Shown: piece by piece, positions 1-3,645 of the stretch
Layout of the letters: the number at the start of each line of letters is the position of its first letter
Numbering within the stretch: the first letter of the stretch is position 1
From: Desulfovibrio desulfuricans
GTDB lineage: Bacteria; Desulfobacterota; Desulfovibrionia; Desulfovibrionales; Desulfovibrionaceae
NCBI GenBank assembly: GCA_003251995.1
Contig: QKDT01000176.1
Span: 1 to 5,124, forward strand
Direction of reading: 5' to 3'
DNA: 5,124 bases
Translations under genes and position numbers: made by a program
Notes under the pieces: model-generated
Database searches by the model: none
The model's input: the letters and a program-made list of their open reading frames with translations, nothing else
What the model was told of the DNA's origin: nothing

Positions 1-13
1 TTGACCGTTTATA

Positions 14-42
14 TTGACAATGACGGGTGCTTTGGATATTCT
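14..42 (+). promoter_or_regulatory. Candidate sigma70 promoter upstream of the Nif3-like gene
   Basis: A perfect -35 hexamer TTGACA (14-19) is followed after 17 bases by TATTCT (37-42), which matches the -10 consensus at four of six positions. Transcription would begin near position 49. It would produce a leader of about 160 bases before the Nif3-like start codon at 213, and that leader contains the terminator at 159-196. The motif is seen in the sequence, but promoter activity is inferred. The transcript could equally be a short RNA ending at that terminator. Confidence 0.5.
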
Positions 43-75
43 CTTTGATTCCAAAGAGACGAAATCCCTTTTGGA
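31..75 (+). repeat. Overlapping inverted repeats in the early leader
   Basis: TTTGGA occurs at 31-36 and again at 70-75, with its reverse complement TCCAAA at 50-55 between them. The central copy can therefore pair with either flank. In addition CTCTTTG (41-47) and CAAAGAG (52-58) form a perfect 7-bp stem with a 4-base loop. The first TTTGGA abuts the candidate -10 hexamer, so this could be an operator, or part of alternative RNA folds near the transcript 5' end. The repeats are directly visible, but no known regulator site is recognised. Confidence 0.4.
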
Positions 76-102
76 TTTTCCTGCGCGCACGCGTCAGACA
101 AG

Positions 103-142
103 GTGCGAAACAACATTGCCACAACACGTTGCACATTTTTTT
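103..142 (+). terminator. Weak hairpin followed by seven T (possible minor terminator)
   Basis: GTGCGA (103-108) can pair with TTGCAC (129-134), including one G-U pair, around a 20-base loop. An A and seven T (136-142) follow. An alternative pairing is CAAC (111-114) with GTTG (128-131). The stem is short and the loop large, so this is much weaker than the terminator at 159-196. It may be a minor pause or termination site, or coincidence in a locally AT-rich stretch. Confidence 0.2.
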
Positions 143-158
143 ACGCCGTATTTAACGA

Positions 159-196
159 GGCGCTTTCTCTGCACCAGCAAGAAAGTGCCTTTTTTT
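159..196 (+). terminator. Strong intrinsic terminator directly upstream of the Nif3-like gene
   Basis: GGCGCTTTCT (159-168) pairs with AGAAAGTGCC (180-189) over ten base pairs, one of them G-U. TGC (170-172) and GCA (177-179) extend the stem to an ACCA loop with one bulged C. Seven T (190-196) follow immediately. This is a textbook Rho-independent terminator on the + strand. It ends 16 bases before the ATG at 213 and overlaps almost no room for another promoter, so expression of the downstream gene must either read through it or depend on antitermination. It may alternatively end a short upstream RNA or an upstream gene outside the window. Confidence 0.85.
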
Positions 197-212
197 ATGG
201 TGGGTGATATCT

Positions 213-1004
213 ATGCAACCCATTGAAATTATTAAGGCGATAGAAGAAATTGCGCCTCTGGCAGCCGCGGCTGACTGGGATGTTTCGGGCCTTCAGGTGG
301 CCTCACGCAGACAGGCAGTTGCCCAAATTGCCGTTTGTCTTGACCCCACGCCCGCATCGGTGCGAACGGCGCTTGAAAAAGGCGCTCAGTTTGTGTTGAG
401 CCACCATCCGCTGCTGCTCAAGGCCGTGCTGCCCAATCGGCTCGACGACTACCATGAGGTGCTGCGTCTGCTGTTTCAGGCCGATGTGCCGCTGTATGCC
501 GCGCATACCTCGTTGGATGTCAACGCTTACGGCCCTGCTGGCTGGCTGGCCCGTACGCTTGAGCTACGCAATCTGGCGGTGCTTGAACCTGTGGCCCCTG
601 CTCAGGATAACGCACTGCCGCTGGGCTTCGGCCTGGCTGGCGATCTGCCAAAGGCCATGACGGCAGCGCAGATTGCAAGCCTTATTGCCCAAAATGCGCC
701 GCTTGCCGCTGCAACGGTGAGCGGGCCAGAGCCGCAGAGTGTCACCAGAGTGGCCTACTGCACGGGTTCGGGTTCATCGCTGCTTGGCGCGGCGCAAGCT
801 GCCGGTGCGCAGCTTTTTATAACCGGTGATGTCAAATACCACACGGCGCTTGCCGCAGAAATCTGTCTTATGGATGTGGGCCACCACAGCCTTGAAGAAG
901 AAATGATGCTGCGCATGAGCCGGTTGCTGCAACAGCGGCTGCCAGAAACGGAAGTGTTTTTCGTAGCTTCCGCTTCTCCTTTCCGCCCTGTTGCCCTGTC
1001 ATGA
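213..1004 (+). CDS. Nif3-like dinuclear metal centre protein (DUF34/YbgI family)
   Basis: This is a 263-residue protein of the Nif3/DUF34 family. Members are usually hexameric and bind two metal ions; their biological reaction is not settled, and the 'GTP cyclohydrolase 1 type 2' label found on some is weakly supported. Visible signatures are DWDVSGLQV (residues 21-29, where the family usually has WDNSGLQ), SHHPLL with metal-ligand candidates H64 and H65, AAHTSLD with H98 and D102, and GHHSLEE with H224 and E228. These match the ligand set of E. coli YbgI (H63, H64, H97, D101, H215, E219), so the site looks intact. Length is normal for the short form without an inserted PII-like domain. I chose ATG 213, served by GGTGG at 199-203 with 9-base spacing; an in-frame GTG at 204 lacks a clear ribosome-binding site. 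It ends 19 bases before the zinc-ribbon gene and is probably co-transcribed with it. A strong terminator just upstream suggests regulated read-through. Confidence 0.92.
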   Translation: MQPIEIIKAIEEIAPLAAAADWDVSGLQVASRRQAVAQIAVCLDPTPASVRTALEKGAQFVLSHHPLLLKAVLPNRLDDYHEVLRLLFQADVPLYAAHTSLDVNAYGPAGWLARTLELRNLAVLEPVAPAQDNALPLGFGLAGDLPKAMTAAQIASLIAQNAPLAAATVSGPEPQSVTRVAYCTGSGSSLLGAAQAAGAQLFITGDVKYHTALAAEICLMDVGHHSLEEEMMLRMSRLLQQRLPETEVFFVASASPFRPVALS

Positions 1005-1023
1005 TTTTATCAGGAGGACTCTC

Positions 1024-1800
1024 ATGAGCAATGCCGTATATTTTGACCAGATCAAACAGCTTGTTGAGCTGCAAAAGGTCGATGATGCCATCCACGCCGT
1101 CAAGCAGGATTTGAGCAACGCCCCGAGCGAACTGGATTCCCTTGAACAGCGTTACGCCGCCATCGAAACCCAGCGCAACTATATTCTCGACAAGCTTTCG
1201 CACCTTCAGGATCAGCAGAAGCGCCTTTCGGTCGAAATTGACGACGACTCCGCGCGCATCAAAAAGAGCAAAAACAAGCTCATGCAGGTGGGCAACCAGC
1301 GTGAATACCACGCCATGATGCGCGAAATGGACAGCATGGAAAAGGTCAACCGCTCCCGCGAAGAAGAAAAAATGACCCTTCTTGAAGAGCTTCAGTACCA
1401 GAACGACGCTCTGGCTGAAATCGACCTCACCTACACCGCCATCAAGGCCGAGCTTGAAGTCAAGCGCGATGGCCTTGAAGAAAAGCTGCAAAAGGGCAAC
1501 ACCGCCCTTGAAGGCCTGAACGAAAAGCGCGCCGCCGCCAGCAAAAATATCCCCCAGCCTGTGTTCATGCGCTATGAATTCATCCGCAGGCGTCTGGAAC
1601 ACCCCGTCATCGTTGCTGTGAAAGAAGGCGTCTGCTCTGGCTGCCACATTGCCGTGCCGCCGCAGTCGTTCATCGAATTGCAGCGCGGTCAGCAGATTTT
1701 GAGCTGCCCCAACTGCCAGCGCCTTATTTTCTGGTGCGAGCACTTCAGCATTGAAGAAGCTCCCCAGTGCGCCCCCAAACCGGTGCCGCTGCACGACTAG
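1024..1800 (+). CDS. Coiled-coil C4-type zinc-ribbon protein (FlgZ/CdsZ-like)
   Basis: This is a 258-residue protein with a long, charged, Leu/Glu/Lys-rich helical region (about residues 5-175) predicted to form an antiparallel coiled coil. A C-terminal zinc ribbon follows, with CSGC (C204, C207) and CPNC (C228, C231) as the four metal ligands; a further Cys lies at 238. This is the architecture of the zf-RING_7/CdsZ family. Characterised relatives include Helicobacter pylori HP0958 (FlgZ), which binds RpoN (sigma54) and flaA mRNA, and a chlamydial homologue also linked to sigma54. The role here is therefore plausibly binding RNA or the transcription machinery in the cytoplasm, but this is inferred from family only. 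The ATG at 1024 has an ideal AGGAGG (1012-1017) six bases upstream; an upstream in-frame TTG at 991 overlaps the Nif3-like gene and lacks such a site. It is very probably in an operon with the Nif3-like gene, 19 bases apart. Confidence 0.9.
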   Translation: MSNAVYFDQIKQLVELQKVDDAIHAVKQDLSNAPSELDSLEQRYAAIETQRNYILDKLSHLQDQQKRLSVEIDDDSARIKKSKNKLMQVGNQREYHAMMREMDSMEKVNRSREEEKMTLLEELQYQNDALAEIDLTYTAIKAELEVKRDGLEEKLQKGNTALEGLNEKRAAASKNIPQPVFMRYEFIRRRLEHPVIVAVKEGVCSGCHIAVPPQSFIELQRGQQILSCPNCQRLIFWCEHFSIEEAPQCAPKPVPLHD

Positions 1801-1807
1801 AAATCAT

Positions 1808-1832
1808 CATTGAAAGACTGCATGTTTCAATG
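1808..1832 (+). repeat. 8-bp inverted repeat after the zinc-ribbon gene
   Basis: CATTGAAA (1808-1815) and TTTCAATG (1825-1832) form a perfect 8-bp stem with a 9-base loop, starting 8 bases after the zinc-ribbon stop codon. It is AT-rich and not followed by a T run, so it is not a classical intrinsic terminator. It could mark or protect the mRNA 3' end, or be a protein-binding palindrome. Confidence 0.45.
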
Positions 1833-1936
1833 GTAAAAGCTGCGCTTGCCCAGACGTTACACTGAGCAATTACCGCCGGTTACAACCAGGCCAGTTGCCA
1901 GGGTACGCCCACAGGCGAGCAGTTTTACATTGATTT

Positions 1937-1947
1937 TGTGCTAAAAC
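1937..1947 (+). promoter_or_regulatory. Candidate extended -10 promoter for rnpB
   Basis: TGTG (1937-1940) plus one base precedes TAAAAC (1942-1947), which matches TATAAT at four of six positions. This is the layout of an extended -10 promoter. No convincing -35 lies 16-18 bases upstream. Transcription would start near 1954, just before the GC-rich hairpin at 1955-1988, giving an RNase P RNA precursor with a leader of about 45 bases. It is the best promoter-like site I could find in 1801-1999, but the support is modest. Confidence 0.3.
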
Positions 1948-1954
1948 AGTCTTT

Positions 1955-1988
1955 TCCCGGCGCGGCATCATCGCTCGCCGCGCCGGGG
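1955..1988 (+). repeat. GC-rich hairpin immediately upstream of rnpB
   Basis: CCCGGCGCGGC (1956-1966) pairs perfectly with GCCGCGCCGGG (1977-1987), 11 bp, around a 10-base loop; T1955-G1988 adds a wobble pair. No T run follows on either strand, so it is not a standard intrinsic terminator. It lies 12 bases before the P1 helix of RNase P RNA and could be a structured 5' leader of the precursor, a processing signal, or a roadblock between the upstream operon and rnpB. Confidence 0.6.
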
Positions 1989-1999
1989 AGCCAAAACAG

Positions 2000-2370
2000 C
2001 AAGTGGGAGTTGGACAGACCGTCGCTGCGGGCCGCAAGGCCCGGGGAGGAAAGTCCGGGCTCCACAGGGCAGAACGCTGGGTAACACCCAGGAGGGGCGA
2101 CCCTCGGACAGCGCCACAGAAAGCAAACCGCCCCGCCTCGCGGCGGGGTAAGGGTGAAACGGTGGGGTAAGAGCCCACCAGATGCCGCGGTGACGCGGCA
2201 TGCTCGGCATACCCCGTTTGGAGCAAGACCAAATAGGGAAGGTGGTCGGCCCGACCATTGCCTTCCGGGTAGGTTGCTTGAGGGTGCAGGTAACTGCGCC
2301 CCTAGAGGAATGACGGTCTGGTGCGGGCAACCGCATGACAGAACCCGGCTTATCGTCCGACTCCCACTTG
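2000..2370 (+). ncRNA. rnpB: RNase P RNA, bacterial type A
   Basis: This is the catalytic RNA of ribonuclease P, which removes 5' leaders from tRNA precursors together with the RnpA protein. The ends are set by helix P1: 2000-2015 pairs with 2355-2370 over 16 bp with one G-U. The mature ends may differ by a few bases. The universally conserved GAGGAAAGTCCGGGCTCC (2046-2063) and ACAGAACCCGGCTTATC (2338-2354) build the P4 catalytic core. Also seen are AGAAAGCAAACCG near 2119, GGGTGAAACGGTGG near 2153, GAGCAAGACCAAATAGGG near 2221, GGGTAGGTTGCTTGAGG near 2267 and CCTAGAGGAATGACGG near 2301. Hairpins with GNRA loops include P3 (2029-2042, GCAA), P8 (2092-2105, GCGA), P12 (2182-2201, GTGA), P18 (2282-2301, GTAA) and an apparent P19 (2322-2335, GCAA), which E. 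coli lacks. P16/P17 near 2236-2266 indicate type A. No terminator follows; ispDF starts 15 bases downstream. Confidence 0.97.
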
Positions 2371-2375
2371 TTAAC

Positions 2376-2390
2376 AAGGTATGTAATGTC
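2376..2390 (+). promoter_or_regulatory. ispDF ribosome-binding site with overlapping start-stop element
   Basis: AAGG (2376-2379) sits six bases before the ATG at 2386 and decides the ispDF start. Between them lies another ATG (2381-2383) followed at once by TAA (2384-2386), so the sequence ATGTAATG holds a start-stop codon pair whose stop shares an A with the true start. The first ATG is too close to AAGG for efficient use. The site begins six bases after the last P1 pair of RNase P RNA, so it lies in the 3' trailer of that RNA. Confidence 0.55.
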
Positions 2391-3597
2391 AGAAAGTTCC
2401 GACACATCCCCTGTGGCGGCAAAACCATGGGCGCTCATACTGGCTGCCGGACAGGGCACGCGCATGGCGGATGCCACCGGCGGCACCGCCAAACAGTTTT
2501 TGCCCTGGCGCGGCACGCCGCTTTTTTGGCATGCCGCCCGTGCCATGAGCCGCAGCGCCAGTGTAGCCGGAATTGTTTTTGTTTTTCCACCTAGCCAGTT
2601 AACCGAAGCAAGCGAGCTTTTGGCTGATCTGCACAAAAAAGACGATCTTGGGTTGCCATGGGTTACTGCCTGCGGCGGCGCCCTGCGTCAGGATTCTGTG
2701 CGCCTTGGCCTTGCCGCCCTGCCCGTGCGCCCTGCCAGCGTGCTGGTACACGATGCCGCCAGGCCCTTTCTTTCGCCAGACCTTGTGCGCCGCGTCTGTC
2801 TTGAGCTTGCCCAGGGCGCTGCTGGTGTTATCCCCGCCATTTCTGTTACCGACACCATAAAAACAGTCGAAAACGGTCGAGTTACCGCCACGCTGCCGCG
2901 CGATGGCCTTGCGGCGGTGCAGACCCCGCAGGGGTTTCAGCTTGAAAAGCTGCTTTCGGCCCACGCGCATGCGGTCGAGGCCGGGCTTGCCGTAACCGAC
3001 GACGCATCGCTTCTGGAGGCGCTTGGCCTTGAAGTGCGCGTGATACAAGGCGAGGCCACCAACGTGAAAATCACACGTCCTGAAGATCTTGATTTGCTGC
3101 AAGAAGAAAATCCCCTTCCTTCCATACGCACTGGCATGGGCTACGACGTACACCGTTACGGTCAGGGACGCCCCATGCGCCTTGGCGGCGTGCTTATTCC
3201 CGGCGCACCCGAGGTTTTGGCCCATTCAGACGGCGACGTGCTGCTGCACGCTCTTGCCGATGCTCTGCTTGGCTGCGCCTGCCTTGGCGACATAGGCCAG
3301 CATTTTTCTGACAAAGATCCCCGTTTTGAGGGCATTTCATCCGCCATTTTGCTGCACCAAGTTTTGGACATGGCGCGCGAGGCGGGCTGTACGCCCTGTC
3401 ATGTGGATATGACCATTGTGGCGCAGGTTCCCAAGCTGGCGCCCTACCGCGAAGAAATCCGAAAAAACGTCGCTCGGCTCATGGGGTTGCCCGCTACATG
3501 CGTGAACCTCAAAGCTACCACAGAGGAACATCTGGGATTCACCGGTCGTTCTGAAGGCATCAAGGCATATGCAGTTGTAACCGCGCAGGGCCGCTAA
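2386..3597 (+). CDS. ispDF: Bifunctional IspD-IspF enzyme of the MEP isoprenoid pathway
   Basis: This is a 403-residue fusion catalysing two steps of non-mevalonate isoprenoid synthesis. The N-terminal IspD part (about 13-235) joins CTP to 2-C-methyl-D-erythritol 4-phosphate. It shows LAAGQGTRM (19-27), AKQF with K36, HDAARPF (122-128), DTIK (156-159), R172 before QTPQGF (179-184), and K228 in TNVKITRPEDL; these match the E. coli residues R20, K27, T140, R157 and K213. The C-terminal IspF part (about 248-403) cyclises CDP-methylerythritol phosphate to the 2,4-cyclodiphosphate, releasing CMP. It shows GYDVH (D254, H256), AHSDGD (H280), metal-ligand H288, GDIGQHF, and KATTEEHLGFTGR. Both halves look complete and are joined almost without a linker. 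IspE, the intervening kinase, is not in the window. I chose ATG 2386; a longer in-frame start at 2335 lies inside RNase P RNA and adds no domain. There are three extra residues between R26 and K36 relative to E. coli IspD. Confidence 0.95.
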   Translation: MSESSDTSPVAAKPWALILAAGQGTRMADATGGTAKQFLPWRGTPLFWHAARAMSRSASVAGIVFVFPPSQLTEASELLADLHKKDDLGLPWVTACGGALRQDSVRLGLAALPVRPASVLVHDAARPFLSPDLVRRVCLELAQGAAGVIPAISVTDTIKTVENGRVTATLPRDGLAAVQTPQGFQLEKLLSAHAHAVEAGLAVTDDASLLEALGLEVRVIQGEATNVKITRPEDLDLLQEENPLPSIRTGMGYDVHRYGQGRPMRLGGVLIPGAPEVLAHSDGDVLLHALADALLGCACLGDIGQHFSDKDPRFEGISSAILLHQVLDMAREAGCTPCHVDMTIVAQVPKLAPYREEIRKNVARLMGLPATCVNLKATTEEHLGFTGRSEGIKAYAVVTAQGR

Positions 3598-3598
3598 T

Positions 3599-3625
3599 TT
3601 GACAGGCTTCCCGTGCCAGTACGAT
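3599..3625 (+). promoter_or_regulatory. Candidate promoter before the acyl-CoA synthetase gene
   Basis: A perfect TTGACA (3599-3604) starts just after the ispDF stop codon, and TACGAT (3620-3625), four of six matches to the -10 consensus, follows after a short 15-base spacer. Transcription from here would start near 3632 and leave about 14 bases before the ATG at 3646, just enough to hold the ribosome-binding site. The spacer is suboptimal, so read-through from ispDF remains at least as likely. Confidence 0.3.
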
Positions 3626-3645
3626 TCGACACCATAAGGAAGGAC

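Noticed and set aside
1..48. Fifteen in-frame codons ending in TGA (46-48) that could be the tail of an upstream gene
   Set aside because: Too short to recognise, and it overlaps the TTGACA/TATTCT promoter motif. It cannot be excluded without upstream sequence.
129..157. Second promoter TTGCAC with TATTTA or TTAACG
   Set aside because: Spacing is wrong for the better -10 (14 bases) and the match is poor at 17 bases. Any such promoter would still lie upstream of the strong terminator.
193..198. TTTTAT as a -10 just downstream of the terminator stem
   Set aside because: Its -35 position (TGCACC) is poor, and transcription would start near 205, removing the ribosome-binding site of the Nif3-like gene.
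14..226. Reading frame of 70 codons beginning with TTG at 14
   Set aside because: It overlaps the candidate promoter and the whole terminator, has no ribosome-binding site and shows no recognisable protein pattern. It also overlaps the start of the Nif3-like gene.
868..1794. Long open frame on the minus strand, 308 codons
   Set aside because: It is antisense to the zinc-ribbon gene and the end of the Nif3-like gene, both strongly supported. Its length follows from their codon bias, and its composition is not protein-like.
1955..1988. GC hairpin as an intrinsic terminator for the Nif3/zinc-ribbon operon
   Set aside because: No T run follows the stem on either strand, so it does not fit Rho-independent termination.
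2335..2385. Longer ispDF start at 2335
   Set aside because: The ATG lies inside the conserved RNase P RNA core and would add 17 residues absent from IspD proteins. ATG 2386 has AAGG at suitable spacing.
1925..2636. Minus-strand and plus-strand open frames over 1870-2636
   Set aside because: They lie across RNase P RNA and the start of ispDF. The structured GC-rich RNA lacks stop codons by chance, and the translations have low-complexity Pro/Arg/Cys character.
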